Positions 43,153 through 53,003 of a stretch of DNA of 64,000 nucleotides are shown here, piece after piece. This DNA is from Rossellomorea marisflavi (GTDB taxonomy: Bacteria > Bacillota > Bacilli > Bacillales > Bacillaceae_B). Position 1 is the first letter of the stretch. Each line of letters starts with the position of its first letter. The stretch covers positions 776,334 to 840,333 of the forward strand of contig NZ_LGUE01000001.1 of NCBI RefSeq assembly GCF_001274775.1. Reading direction: 5' to 3'. The notes beneath the pieces are model-generated. The model was not told where the DNA came from. It worked only from the letters and a program-made list of their open reading frames with translations, and did no database searches. Made by a program: the position numbers and the translations under genes.

Positions 43153-46002
43153 ATGAAAAAGCAATCGACCAATCAGGGTGGACCATGGGAATCGTTTTAT
43201 GGACCCAATCTTGGCTATGTGATCGAAGTGTATGAAGAATATCTGCAGGATCCCGATGCAGTAGATCCCGAGCTGAAAGAACTTTTTGATCAATGGGGCC
43301 CACCGAAAGCTGAAGACGCACAAGTCTTGGCAGATGCCCAATCAGCCGACGCTTCGTTTTCCCTGCCGGCACAGCCGACAGAACTGAGCAAGATGGTGGC
43401 GGCCGTCAAACTGGCCGACAACATCCGTACATATGGCCATTTGGCAGCCGATATCAATCCTCTTAATGACCGGGAGAAGGATACGAGAAGAATTGATCTT
43501 TCCGCATTCGACTTGACCGAAGAGGATCTCAAGAAGATACCGGTTGATTTCCTATGTCCTGACGCACCGGAACATGTCACGGACGGACTGCTGGCCATCA
43601 AACATCTGAAAAAGGTATATACGAAAAAACTTGCCTATGAATACGCGCATGTGCACGAGCTAGAAGAAAAGAATTGGCTGCGTGAGAAAATCGAGTCAGG
43701 TCAGTTCTTCCCGAAATTGACGAAAGACCAGAAGCTGCTCCTTTTAAGGAGGCTTGCCGAAGTGGATGGCTTCGAAAAGTTCATTCATCGCACATTCGTA
43801 GGTCAGAAGCGCTTCTCGATCGAAGGTCTTGATACGATGGTTCCCCTCCTCGACGAGATGGTACGCCACTCCGTTGAGGCCGGTGCCAAGACGGTCAATA
43901 TCGGCATGGCCCACCGTGGTCGCCTGAATGTCCTTGCCCATGTGGTCGGCAAACCGTATGAAATGATCTTCGCGGAGTTCCAGCACGCCCCGAGTAAAGA
44001 CCTCATTCCATCAGAAGGATCTATTGGGATTACGTTCGGATGGACGGGGGATGTCAAATATCACCTCGGTGCAGACCGTGAGATATCACCCCGCCAGCTT
44101 CCGACGGCCCGCGCGAGGGTGACACTTGCCAATAACCCGAGTCACCTTGAAGTGGTGAGTCCGATCGTTGCCGGATACACAAGGGCAGCACAGGAAACGA
44201 GGGAGGATAAGGGATATCCGGAACAATCCCCGGAAACATCGTATGCCATCATGATCCACGGTGATGCTGCATTCCCTGGTCAGGGAGTCGTAGCCGAAAC
44301 GCTGAACATGAGCAGGCTTCGCGGCTATGGTACAGGCGGATCGATTCATTTGATCGCCAACAATATGATTGGATTTACAACCGAAAGCAGGGATTCAAGG
44401 TCGACGAAATACGCATCCGATACGGCAAAAGGGTTCGAGGTGCCGATCGTCCATGTGAATGCAGATGACCCTGAAGCATGCCTGACGGCAGCGGTCCTAG
44501 CGTATGAATACCGTAAGACGTTCGGAAAGGATTTCGTCATCGACCTGATCGGGTACCGCCGCTTCGGACACAATGAGATGGATGAACCGATGGTCACGAA
44601 TCCATTGATGTATAAGATCATTCACAAACATCCGAATGTAAAGGAACTTTTCGCGGAAAAGTTACTATCTGAAGGAATTGTGAATAAAGACGAAATCGCT
44701 GCAATGGATAAAGAAATCGAAGATATGCTGAAGGCCGCTTATGACAAGGTCCCGGCAAAAGATGATGATCCAGATACGATCCTCGCTCCTCCTGAATTCG
44801 TTGCAAATGGCCTGCCTGATATCAAGACGTCAGTCGACCCTGATATCTTGAAGGGCTTGAACGATGAAATGCTTCAGTGGCCGGAAGGATTCAATGTCTT
44901 CAAGAAACTGGGGAAAATCCTTCAGCGTAGGGGACTTGCGTTTGAAGGGAAAGGGAAGATCGATTGGGCCCATGCAGAGACCCTTGCTTTTGCAAGCATC
45001 CTGAAGGATGGGACTCCGATTCGACTTACCGGTCAGGATTCCGAAAGGGGAACGTTCGCCCAGCGTCATCTTGTCCTGCATGATGAACAGTCCGGTAAAG
45101 AGTATATCCCCCTTCATAATCTGAAAGATACACATGCTTCATTCGTTGTTCACAACAGCCCTCTTACTGAAACGGCCGTTGTCGGATATGAATATGGTTA
45201 TAACGTATTTGCCCCTGAAACCCTGGTTCTTTGGGAAGCACAGTTCGGCGACTTCTCCAACATGGCGCAGGTGATGTTCGATCAGTTCATCTCGGCAGGC
45301 CGTGCTAAATGGGGACAAAAATCAGGACTGGTCCTGCTTCTCCCTCATGCCTACGAAGGGCAGGGACCGGAGCATTCCAGCGCACGGATGGAACGCTTCC
45401 TGCAGCTTGGCGGTGAGTACAACTGGACTGTTGCCAACTGTTCGACTTCAGGTCAGTACTTCCACCTGTTGAGAAGGCAGGCTGCAATCTTGCAGAAAGA
45501 AGAGGTAAGGCCGCTCGTGGTCATGACCCCGAAGAGCCTGCTGCGGAATCAACATGCATCCGTAACGGCAGAAGAATTGGCAGGAGGCGAGTTCCATTCC
45601 GTCCTCGAACAAAAGGGTACGGGTGAAAATCATGAAGCCGTGGAACGCATCATCCTCGGAAGTGGAAAAATCACCATCGACCTTGAAGAAAAACTTGGTG
45701 AAATGGAAGGACTGGATTGGCTACATATCCTTCGAGTGGAGGAAGTGTATCCATTCCCTAATCAGGATATCGCAACAATCCTTGAGAGATACCCGAACCT
45801 GAAAGAGATTGTCTGGATTCAGGAAGAACCGAAAAATATGGGTGCATGGTCATTTGCAGAACCGCGCCTGAGAGAGCTTGCACCAGAGGGAGTAAGCGTA
45901 CATTATGTCGGCAGGAGAAGGCGATCAAGCCCTTCTGAAGGCGAAGCGACCGTACACAAAAAAGAACAATCACGTATCCTGAACGAAGCGTTAACCCGAT
46001 AA
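43153..46002 (+). CDS. odhA: 2-oxoglutarate dehydrogenase E1
   Basis: Thiamine-diphosphate decarboxylase of the TCA cycle, 949 residues. [13 protein letters not shown], the ThDP-binding region with [20 protein letters not shown], and the C-terminal transketolase-like half with [18 protein letters not shown] are all present. The N-terminus starts with the E2-interacting [19 protein letters not shown] precedes ATG 43153. odhB follows after 19 bases. Confidence 0.97.
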   Translation: MKKQSTNQGGPWESFYGPNLGYVIEVYEEYLQDPDAVDPELKELFDQWGPPKAEDAQVLADAQSADASFSLPAQPTELSKMVAAVKLADNIRTYGHLAADINPLNDREKDTRRIDLSAFDLTEEDLKKIPVDFLCPDAPEHVTDGLLAIKHLKKVYTKKLAYEYAHVHELEEKNWLREKIESGQFFPKLTKDQKLLLLRRLAEVDGFEKFIHRTFVGQKRFSIEGLDTMVPLLDEMVRHSVEAGAKTVNIGMAHRGRLNVLAHVVGKPYEMIFAEFQHAPSKDLIPSEGSIGITFGWTGDVKYHLGADREISPRQLPTARARVTLANNPSHLEVVSPIVAGYTRAAQETREDKGYPEQSPETSYAIMIHGDAAFPGQGVVAETLNMSRLRGYGTGGSIHLIANNMIGFTTESRDSRSTKYASDTAKGFEVPIVHVNADDPEACLTAAVLAYEYRKTFGKDFVIDLIGYRRFGHNEMDEPMVTNPLMYKIIHKHPNVKELFAEKLLSEGIVNKDEIAAMDKEIEDMLKAAYDKVPAKDDDPDTILAPPEFVANGLPDIKTSVDPDILKGLNDEMLQWPEGFNVFKKLGKILQRRGLAFEGKGKIDWAHAETLAFASILKDGTPIRLTGQDSERGTFAQRHLVLHDEQSGKEYIPLHNLKDTHASFVVHNSPLTETAVVGYEYGYNVFAPETLVLWEAQFGDFSNMAQVMFDQFISAGRAKWGQKSGLVLLLPHAYEGQGPEHSSARMERFLQLGGEYNWTVANCSTSGQYFHLLRRQAAILQKEEVRPLVVMTPKSLLRNQHASVTAEELAGGEFHSVLEQKGTGENHEAVERIILGSGKITIDLEEKLGEMEGLDWLHILRVEEVYPFPNQDIATILERYPNLKEIVWIQEEPKNMGAWSFAEPRLRELAPEGVSVHYVGRRRRSSPSEGEATVHKKEQSRILNEALTR

Positions 46003-46021
46003 GAAAGAGGAGGACATCACA

Positions 46022-47260
46022 GTGGCAGAAATCAAAGTTCCAGAATTAGCAGAATCCATTACAGAAGGTACAATCGCCCAGTGGCTGAAACAGCCGGGCG
46101 ACTACGTGGAAAAAGGCGAATATATCGTAGAGTTGGAAACCGATAAAGTAAACGTGGAAGTCATCTCTGAAGAAGCGGGAACGATCCAAGAATTGAAAGC
46201 CGAAGAGGGAGATACCGTTGAGGTAGGCCAAGTCATCGCTGTCGTCGGTGAAGGCGGGGAAGCGCCGGCCCCATCTGAGGAGAAAGCGGAAGAGAAAGCC
46301 GAAGCCCCTGAACAGAAGGATCAAAAGCAGGAACCTGCCAAAGAAGCGCCGGCAGCGACCGAGAAGAAGAATCGTCCGATTGCTTCTCCTGCTGCACGCA
46401 AGCTAGCGAGGGAAAAAGGAATCGATCTTTCAGACGTCCCTACAGATCCACTGGGAAGGGTGCGCAAGCAGGATATCGAAGCCTATGGGAATAAGCCTGC
46501 CTCTGCCCCGGCCAAGCCTGCGCCAGAAGCGAAAAAAGCGCCTAAATCTGATAATGGTAAACCGGTTGAACGCGAAAAAATGTCACGCCGCCGCCAGACC
46601 ATCGCAAAAAGGCTGGTTGAAGTCCAACAAACGGCTGCCATGCTTACGACATTTAACGAAATCGATATGACGGCTGTCATGGAGCTAAGGAAGCGTAAAA
46701 AGGACAAATTCTTTGAAGACCACGATGTAAGACTCGGATTCATGAGCTTCTTCACAAAAGCGGTTGTTGCTGCCCTTAAAAAGTATCCTTATGTCAATGC
46801 TGAGATCGATGGAGATGAAATCGTCCTCAAAAAGTTCTATGATGTCGGTGTTGCTGTCTCAACAGAAGATGGACTGGTTGTACCAGTGGTCCGGGACTGT
46901 GAGCGCAAAAACTTTGCGGAAATCGAAGGAGAAATCATGGAGCTTGCAACCAAAGCAAGGAAAAACAAGCTTGCCCTTGCCGATCTCCAAGGTGGATCTT
47001 TCACCATCACCAATGGAGGTGTCTTCGGATCACTTCTTTCGACTCCGATCCTGAATGGACCACAAGTAGGGATCCTAGGAATGCACAAGATCCAGCTGCG
47101 TCCGATGGCAATCGATAAGGATACAGTGGAAAACCGTCCAATGATGTACGTTGCCCTATCCTATGATCATAGAATCATAGATGGTAAAGAAGCAGTAGGC
47201 TTCCTTGCCATGGTGAAGGAACTGCTTGAAAATCCTGAAGACCTTCTGCTTGAAGGCTGA
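46022..47260 (+). CDS. odhB: Dihydrolipoamide succinyltransferase E2
   Basis: 412 residues: lipoyl domain with K42 in [11 protein letters not shown], Ala/Pro/Glu-rich linker (about 80-115), peripheral-subunit-binding domain ([20 protein letters not shown]), second linker, and catalytic domain ending in [14 protein letters not shown] with the active-site His. GTG start after GAGGAGG. Transcribed with odhA. Confidence 0.97.
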   Translation: MAEIKVPELAESITEGTIAQWLKQPGDYVEKGEYIVELETDKVNVEVISEEAGTIQELKAEEGDTVEVGQVIAVVGEGGEAPAPSEEKAEEKAEAPEQKDQKQEPAKEAPAATEKKNRPIASPAARKLAREKGIDLSDVPTDPLGRVRKQDIEAYGNKPASAPAKPAPEAKKAPKSDNGKPVEREKMSRRRQTIAKRLVEVQQTAAMLTTFNEIDMTAVMELRKRKKDKFFEDHDVRLGFMSFFTKAVVAALKKYPYVNAEIDGDEIVLKKFYDVGVAVSTEDGLVVPVVRDCERKNFAEIEGEIMELATKARKNKLALADLQGGSFTITNGGVFGSLLSTPILNGPQVGILGMHKIQLRPMAIDKDTVENRPMMYVALSYDHRIIDGKEAVGFLAMVKELLENPEDLLLEG

Positions 47261-47291
47261 ACCTGATTTTTTGACTGAACTGATGAATGTA

Positions 47292-47326
47292 TTGCCGGTG
47301 CCCCAGTGGGGCATCGGATTTTTTTT
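47292..47326 (+). terminator. Terminator of odhAB
   Basis: CCGGTGCCCC (47295-47304) pairs with GGGGCATCGG (47308-47317), followed by eight T. Confidence 0.9.
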
Positions 47327-47402
47327 GCACTAAAACTTGTATTAATGAATAAAATATGATTAAAACCAATAGTTTTGCATAAGGGAAAAGGAGGTGATGA
47401 AA

Positions 47403-47510
47403 GTGAAGAAAAAGGTATACTACTATTCTTATTTGTTTCATAAGCTTGGAATCATCGAGGAAGAACAATGGAAGAAAGGAAGTAAAGGCAGGTCCCCATT
47501 ACAAAAATAA
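47403..47510 (+). CDS. Small basic protein, 35 aa
   Basis: MKKKVYYYSYLFHKLGIIEE followed by EQWKKGSKGRSPLQK. AAAGGAGG is 8 bases before GTG 47403 (2 before ATG 47397, too close). Basic with an aromatic cluster; unrecognised. It converges with the sda-like gene, sharing the terminator between them. Confidence 0.5.
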   Translation: MKKKVYYYSYLFHKLGIIEEEQWKKGSKGRSPLQK

Positions 47511-47512
47511 AA

Positions 47513-47536
47513 GGTGAAGACAGATTTGTCTTCACC
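47513..47536 (-). terminator. Terminator of the sda-like gene
   Basis: GGTGAAGACA (47513-47522) pairs with TGTCTTCACC (47527-47536). The T-rich tail is on the minus strand (TTTTATTTTTG). Confidence 0.75.
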
Positions 47537-47555
47537 CTCCTCATTCAATGTCTCA

Positions 47556-47690
47556 TCACGATTTCCTAAAAGGCCTCAGTCCACGGTTTCGAATTTCTTT
47601 CTTCAGGAGCATAATCCAATCCTGATCATTCCCCTGCTTTTCAGCATTCCGATACGCTGCGACCAACTGTTCATTACTTAAAATTTTCAT
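47556..47690 (-). CDS. sda: Sda-like sporulation checkpoint protein, 44 aa
   Basis: The product, MKILSNEQLVAAYRNAEKQG then NDQDWIMLLKKEIRNRGLRP and FRKS, matches the Sda pattern (LSxExLxxxY, x2A, DxIxLLxxEIxxRxL). Sda is a helical hairpin that blocks the sporulation kinases KinA/KinB when replication is disturbed. TGGGAGG lies 7 bases before the ATG. No DnaA box is visible upstream, unlike in B. subtilis sda; instead a 24-bp palindrome covers the promoter region. It may be one of several Sda paralogues. Confidence 0.78.
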   Translation of the reverse strand: MKILSNEQLVAAYRNAEKQGNDQDWIMLLKKEIRNRGLRPFRKS

Positions 47691-47713
47691 GAGCAACCTC
47701 CCAGGAAATGTTT

Positions 47714-47737
47714 AAAATATAGAATGTTCTATATTTT
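47714..47737 (-). promoter_or_regulatory. 24-bp palindrome over the sda promoter region
   Basis: AAAATATAGAA-TG-TTCTATATTTT, perfect 11-base arms, 24-47 bases upstream of the sda start codon. Suggests a dimeric regulator; none of the Bacillus operators that I know fits exactly. Confidence 0.55.
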
Positions 47738-47998
47738 CTATTTATTCTACATACATTCACTTCTTTTGAAAAGGGGTTTTTTGAAAATACAACTTAAGTC
47801 GGGTTTTGACATGAATTGTTGAAACGTGTTTAGAAGGGTTGAATCAAGGGTAAGGGAGGGGCCTTGGAGCCAGCAGTTAGCATGTGTAAACATTTCCTGA
47901 AAAAGCTGCGATTACACCTTTTTTATTTGAAAATTCTAATTTTTATGATAATATTACTCACGTAAGAGCTGTATTTACATATTTGGGAGGGGTTGTAT

Positions 47999-49645
47999 GT
48001 GGCGGTTTTAACAAAAACAATCGGGACGCTTCTTGAAGAAAAAGCGGCGCTTTTCCCCGATCGGGATGCGGTGCTGTATGCAGATCGGGGGTTGCGATGG
48101 ACGTACTCCCGCTTTGATGAACTTTGCCGTCAAGCAGCGAAAGGATTCATGAAGCTTGGCATCAACAAAGGAGATCATATGGCCATCTGGGCAACCAACA
48201 CTCCTGAGTGGCTCATCAGCCAGTTTTCCACAGGGAAAATGGGAGCAGTCCTGGTCACGGTGAATACCAATTATCAGAGGGAAGAATTGAAGTATCTGCT
48301 TGAGCAATCGGATAGCGGCTCCATCATATTGATGGAAGGTTACCGAACAACCTCTTATATTGACATGCTCTATGATATCTGTCCGGAGCTTAAGGAAGCG
48401 ATGCCGGGTCATCTGGAAAGCGCAGCTCTCCCAAAATTAAAGAATGTCATCGTTCTCGGCGATCAGCGTTATCCAGGGACGTATTCCTGGGACGATATCA
48501 TGAAGCTCGGCGAAGGGGAGGTTGACGAAGAGCTGAACGTACGGATGGCTGAGTGCCAACCTGATGATGTGATCAATATGCAGTATACATCTGGTACTAC
48601 GGGATTTCCCAAAGGAGTCATGCTTACGCACTCCAACATTGTGAATAATGGATATAATATCGCAAGGTGCATGGATCTGACTGAAATGGACCGCCTATGT
48701 ATTCCGGTTCCGTTTTTTCACTGCTTCGGTTGTGTACTTGGAACGATGGCATGTGTTTCCGTAGGGGCAGCCATGGTCCCCGTTCAAGAATTCAGTCCTG
48801 CCGAAGTCCTCCGCACCGTTGAATCTGAACGTTGTACAGGGTTACACGGGGTACCGACGATGTTCATCGCTGAATTGAATCTCCCTGATTTCCACGAATA
48901 TGATCTATCAACGCTCAGGACCGGTATCATGGCAGGAAGCAATTGTCCCGTGGAAGTGATGAAAGGGGTCATGGAGCGAATGGGCGCTAAAGAAATCACC
49001 ATCGCTTATGGTCAGACGGAATCTTCCCCGGTCATCACACAGACCCGGACGGATGATCCTTTGAATGTGAAGGTGGAAACGGTCGGGCGTGCCCTACCCG
49101 ATGTCGAAGTGAAGGTCATCGATCCTGCTACAGGAAAATTACTGGGTCCGGGTCAACAGGGAGAACTGTGCACTCGGGGGTATCATGTCATGAAGGGATA
49201 TTACAAAAATGAACAGGCGACCTCCCTGGCCATAGATGAGCAAGGATGGCTCCATACGGGAGATTTGGCCGTCATGGATGAAGAGGGATATTGCAGGATC
49301 ACGGGAAGGCTCAAAGATATGATCATCAGGGGCGGTGAGAATATTTATCCAAGGGAAATTGAAGAATTTTTATATTCCCATCCAAAGGTGTTGGACGTAC
49401 AAGTCACCGGGGTTCCGGATGAAACATTTGGAGAAGAAGTGATTGCATGGGTGATCCTCAAGCCTGGTCAAGTGTGTACATCAGAGGAAATCAGGGATTT
49501 TTGCAAAGGAAAGATCTCTCGGTTCAAAGTACCGAAATTCATAGAATTCATCGATTCGTATCCTATGACCGCGTCAGGGAAGATCCAGAAATTCCGTTTG
49601 CGGGAAATGGGTGAAAAGGCGATTTCCCAAACCAATAAAATGTAA
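47999..49645 (+). CDS. AMP-forming acyl-CoA synthetase
   Basis: 548-residue ANL-superfamily enzyme. The P-loop is YTSGTTGFPKGVMLTH (about 195), then YGQTESSP, HTGDLAVMDEEGYCRITGR and the C-terminal catalytic lysine in TASGKIQKF. Close in style to B. subtilis YngI, a fatty or organic acyl-CoA ligase. GTG 47999 lies 6 bases after GGGAGGGG; the TTG at 47993 is too close. Monocistronic. Confidence 0.87.
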   Translation: MAVLTKTIGTLLEEKAALFPDRDAVLYADRGLRWTYSRFDELCRQAAKGFMKLGINKGDHMAIWATNTPEWLISQFSTGKMGAVLVTVNTNYQREELKYLLEQSDSGSIILMEGYRTTSYIDMLYDICPELKEAMPGHLESAALPKLKNVIVLGDQRYPGTYSWDDIMKLGEGEVDEELNVRMAECQPDDVINMQYTSGTTGFPKGVMLTHSNIVNNGYNIARCMDLTEMDRLCIPVPFFHCFGCVLGTMACVSVGAAMVPVQEFSPAEVLRTVESERCTGLHGVPTMFIAELNLPDFHEYDLSTLRTGIMAGSNCPVEVMKGVMERMGAKEITIAYGQTESSPVITQTRTDDPLNVKVETVGRALPDVEVKVIDPATGKLLGPGQQGELCTRGYHVMKGYYKNEQATSLAIDEQGWLHTGDLAVMDEEGYCRITGRLKDMIIRGGENIYPREIEEFLYSHPKVLDVQVTGVPDETFGEEVIAWVILKPGQVCTSEEIRDFCKGKISRFKVPKFIEFIDSYPMTASGKIQKFRLREMGEKAISQTNKM

Positions 49646-49665
49646 TCGCTTACTATTAAAAGGGT

Positions 49666-49704
49666 GGACATTGGCTTCTGTTATAGGAATCCAATGTCCT
49701 TTTT
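49666..49704 (+). terminator. Terminator of the acyl-CoA synthetase gene
   Basis: GGACATTGG (49666-49674) pairs with CCAATGTCC (49691-49699), then five T. Confidence 0.82.
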
Positions 49705-49760
49705 CTATGATATGATGAATGAGCAGAGTACATTGAATTAAACCAGTGGAGGGACCATAT

Positions 49761-50651
49761 ATGCTTATATTCGTTTATGGGAATTTAAGAAAGCATGAAC
49801 GACATCATTCGCTTTTACAAAACCCCCGAACCATTTCACTTCAAGCTTACGTGGACGGGGTGCTCATTGAGCCAGTAGACGGGCAGCCTGTCATGACCGA
49901 TGGGAATGAGAAGGTATACGGTGAATTGTATGAGATCGATCCTTCCGTGATCGACCAGCTCGAAAGAACGAAAGAAGTGATCCCGGCCAAGGCAATCCAG
50001 ACGGAAGCGACGGTAGTCACCGATCATGGAAGCCATAAGGCTACCGTATTTGCTGCAACATCTGAAGACATACAGGGTTCATTGATTCCTTCGGGTGACT
50101 GGAAAGTGAAGACCTTCCTCGAAAACAGACCGTCTGAAACCCTGTACTTCGCCTACGGGTCCTGCATGGATCAGGACCGTTTCAAAAAAGCAGGGGTCCA
50201 TATCCACTTTCAGGACTGTCTCGGGGCTGGAATCGTACAAGATTTCCGAATGGATTACTCTTTCGTCGTGGATGATGGAGGCAGGGGGGATATCACGGAA
50301 GTTCCTGGAGAGGTCATGGAAGGCGTGGTCTATCGGGTCAATCAAGAAGCAGTCGATTATCTTTTCGAAAGGGAAGGTGTGCTCCCCGGATGGTATCGAC
50401 CTGCTTTCCTTGATGTGACGATCGACGGAAGGGTGTATAAGGACGTCTTGACATTCATCGTAAAACGGAAATCACCTGAAACCCTGCCGCCGGAACACTA
50501 CGCCCTTGAAATACTGAGAGGGAGCCACCCTTATGTGAGTGAGGGATATCATCGTAAACTGCAAGATCAGCTCTTGGGACTCGGAATGGATGAAAAACGG
50601 ATTCGTGTCATGCTTAATCAGGTTCATGCGGTGGACCGGGATCCTGCCTGA
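49761..50651 (+). CDS. ykqA: Double gamma-glutamylcyclotransferase-fold protein
   Basis: 296 residues with two GGCT/AIG2 domains: the first begins LIFVYGNLRKHERH, the second LYFAYGSCMDQDRFKKAG near 132. B. subtilis YkqA has the same duplication. Such folds cyclise gamma-glutamyl amines or dipeptides; the N-terminal domain may be regulatory. Start ATG 49761 with GGAGGG 7 bases upstream. Confidence 0.83.
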   Translation: MLIFVYGNLRKHERHHSLLQNPRTISLQAYVDGVLIEPVDGQPVMTDGNEKVYGELYEIDPSVIDQLERTKEVIPAKAIQTEATVVTDHGSHKATVFAATSEDIQGSLIPSGDWKVKTFLENRPSETLYFAYGSCMDQDRFKKAGVHIHFQDCLGAGIVQDFRMDYSFVVDDGGRGDITEVPGEVMEGVVYRVNQEAVDYLFEREGVLPGWYRPAFLDVTIDGRVYKDVLTFIVKRKSPETLPPEHYALEILRGSHPYVSEGYHRKLQDQLLGLGMDEKRIRVMLNQVHAVDRDPA

Positions 50652-50817
50652 GATATATAAATTTCGTGTTGCTGGAGCATTATGATCCTCATCCACAGCA
50701 TTTTCCATTGGGGGTTTCCGTCTATCCATATCCAATCAAAGAAAATGGTTTGTTCGCATCAGCGGCATCGTTTTATCAGGATGTGTTAAGCGGACGGCAA
50801 GGTTTCATCATGGAGTA

Positions 50818-50846
50818 TTGAACTCACATGAAGATAAGACTATACT
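50818..50846 (+). promoter_or_regulatory. Promoter of the DUF6501 gene
   Basis: TTGAAC, 17-base spacer, TATACT, 36 bases before the start codon. Confidence 0.7.
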
Positions 50847-50881
50847 AGTAACATAGTCAAGCTCAGGAAGGGGATTCAGCA

Positions 50882-51085
50882 ATGATCCATCATACATGGA
50901 CCGAAAATGAAACAGGAAGAAAAGTGAAATGCGTACATACAGATGCAGCGAAATATACAGTGGAAAACGTATTGATTCCAGGGAAAGTATACGATTTGAA
51001 AAATGAATCCGAAGATTACTACTTCGTCATCGACGAAAGTGGAAAAATGGGTGGATTTTATAAAGAGTACTTTGAAGTACTGTAA
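50882..51085 (+). CDS. DUF6501 family small protein
   Basis: 67 residues, a conserved Bacillaceae protein of unknown function known to me as DUF6501 (name from memory). Begins MIHHTWTENETGRKVKCVHT and ends GGFYKEYFEVL; beta-rich, soluble. GGAAGGGG upstream, own promoter and terminator. Confidence 0.75.
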   Translation: MIHHTWTENETGRKVKCVHTDAAKYTVENVLIPGKVYDLKNESEDYYFVIDESGKMGGFYKEYFEVL

Positions 51086-51093
51086 GGATCAAA

Positions 51094-51131
51094 GCTGATG
51101 CTTTTCAATTTATGAAAGCATCAGTTTTTTT
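51094..51131 (+). terminator. Terminator of the DUF6501 gene
   Basis: CTGATGCTTT pairs with AAAGCATCAG, followed by seven T. Confidence 0.85.
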
Positions 51132-51147
51132 ATGTGGAGGTGAAGGG

Positions 51148-52041
51148 ATGAGCAGAGTCAAACGGTCAATAAAGGCAGATGATCTTTCTGAGGTGATCAG
51201 TTTGTTCCATGAATATGAACAAACCGTATATGGAACTGTGCAAACAAGTTTGAAGATGATCAGGGACTTAGTAGTCAAAACGGAAAGAGAGGATAAAGTC
51301 GGTTTATGGGTTCGTGGTGTGCTAAGGGGGGTATCGTTTCTCACCCATCGGGATCATCGTCTCCCATCGTTGGTGTTGACCGTGAAAGATGAGGGTACAG
51401 AAGGCTATATAGAAGAGCTGGTCAAATCTCTGATCGAATCGGGAAAGCGCTGGAAAGCTGAGGGTATCAGGGAGAAAAGCATCGTCATTTCTGCCAATAC
51501 CCCTGAAGAACGGATTGCTTTTGAAAAAGCGGGATTCTCCATTCAAAGACACTGGCATCAGATGAGCACTGAACTTACTGAAACAGCTGTACCGGTCAGT
51601 CCATACCTCGTCCGTCCATTTATTCTCGAAACCGACGATTGTGCACTCTATGAAGCCTATGAAGAGATATTTGCGGATCATTATGATTATCATCCTACCA
51701 CTTGGGAAGAATTCAATCAGCGGTTTTTCATCCCAGGGGACTCAACCGATCGGTGGCTTCTCATGATCGATAAGGAAAAAGTGATCGGATTTGTCCTTTC
51801 ACGTGCCGATGGTGAAACGAAGGTAGGGGAAATAACCCATTTGGGCATGAAAAGGGAATACCGAAGAATGGGACTGGGACTCCAGCTGTTGCGGCAGTCT
51901 TTTGACGGGTTACACCGTGCGGGCATGACTCATGCGGCCTTGTTGGTCGACAGTGATAGCCCGACCCATGCGGCCCTGCTTTATAAAAAAGCGGGCATGA
52001 CCATTCAACGCACCTTCACCAGGTATGATTTGCCACTTTAA
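51148..52041 (+). CDS. Tandem GNAT acetyltransferase
   Basis: 297 residues, two GNAT repeats. The second holds the acetyl-CoA loop LGMKREYRRMGLGLQLL and ends with SPTHAALLYKKAGMTIQRTF, like the active half of mycothiol synthase-type proteins; the first looks degenerate. Substrate unknown. Start ATG 51148 after GGAGGTGAAGGG; it sits just after the previous terminator. Confidence 0.78.
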   Translation: MSRVKRSIKADDLSEVISLFHEYEQTVYGTVQTSLKMIRDLVVKTEREDKVGLWVRGVLRGVSFLTHRDHRLPSLVLTVKDEGTEGYIEELVKSLIESGKRWKAEGIREKSIVISANTPEERIAFEKAGFSIQRHWHQMSTELTETAVPVSPYLVRPFILETDDCALYEAYEEIFADHYDYHPTTWEEFNQRFFIPGDSTDRWLLMIDKEKVIGFVLSRADGETKVGEITHLGMKREYRRMGLGLQLLRQSFDGLHRAGMTHAALLVDSDSPTHAALLYKKAGMTIQRTFTRYDLPL

Positions 52042-52114
52042 AGCATCTTCCTTTTGCAGTGCTTGTTTCATTTCGATACAATAGTTTCATGGATAATCAG
52101 AAAGGATGACAACT

Positions 52115-52993
52115 GTGAACGTAACACAACTACCAGATGAAATTTCCCGCTTGATCGAAGAACGGAAGGAAGCCTTCCATCATGAAAAGGACCAGTCATT
52201 GGTCAGGGAAGGGGGTTATACCTCAAGTGAGGATTTTATTATCGAGGACTGCCTGATCTCACTGACCCTGGGTAAGAATCTTCTATTGAAGGGGCCGACC
52301 GGATCGGGGAAGACAAAGCTCTCCGATACGCTATCGTCCATGCTCTCCCAACCGATGCACAGCATCAACTGTTCCGTTGACCTCGATGCAGAGGCTCTCC
52401 TTGGCTATAAGACGATTGCAGAGAAGGACGGCAAGAGCGTAATCGAATTCATTGAAGGCCCAGTCATCCAGGCGATGAAAAAAGGACACCTCCTCTATAT
52501 CGATGAGATCAATATGGCTAAGCCCGAAACACTTCCAATCCTGAACGGAGTCCTTGATTACAGGAGAAGCATAACAAATCCTTTCACAGGTGAAGTCATC
52601 AAGGCAGAACCAAGTTTCGGCGTCATTGCTGCCATCAATGAAGGGTATGTCGGGACCGTCCCGATGAATGAAGCCTTGAAAAACCGGTTTGTGGTGGTTG
52701 ACGTGCCATATATTGAAGGAGATACATTAAAAGCGGTCATAGCCGCTCAAAGTTCCCTTACAGATCCTAAAGTGGTGGACCGGTTCGTCCAGCTCGCTTC
52801 AGACTTGATGGTGCAAGTGAGGAACGGACAGGTCTCAGAAGAAGCGGCTTCCATCCGTGCCCTCCTTGATGCGTGTGACCTCGCAGTGCACCTGCCGGCA
52901 AAGCGTGCCATCCGACGGGGGATCATAGATAAATTGGAAGATGAAAGGGAAAAAGCGGCAATTGAAAACATTGCCGATACACTATTCGAATGA
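52115..52993 (+). CDS. yojN: MoxR-type AAA+ ATPase (NorQ-like)
   Basis: 292 residues with Walker A GPTGSGKT, Walker B LLYIDEIN, and the NorQ/CbbQ helix insertions. Together with the next gene, a VWA protein, it forms a chaperone pair of the NorQ-NorD/YojN-YojO type, which remodels or inserts cofactors into target enzymes. No nitric-oxide reductase gene is near. GTG 52115 preferred: AAAGGA is 9 bases upstream, while the ATG at 52106 abuts it. Confidence 0.85.
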   Translation: MNVTQLPDEISRLIEERKEAFHHEKDQSLVREGGYTSSEDFIIEDCLISLTLGKNLLLKGPTGSGKTKLSDTLSSMLSQPMHSINCSVDLDAEALLGYKTIAEKDGKSVIEFIEGPVIQAMKKGHLLYIDEINMAKPETLPILNGVLDYRRSITNPFTGEVIKAEPSFGVIAAINEGYVGTVPMNEALKNRFVVVDVPYIEGDTLKAVIAAQSSLTDPKVVDRFVQLASDLMVQVRNGQVSEEAASIRALLDACDLAVHLPAKRAIRRGIIDKLEDEREKAAIENIADTLFE

Positions 52994-53003
52994 GGGGTTA
53001 ATC

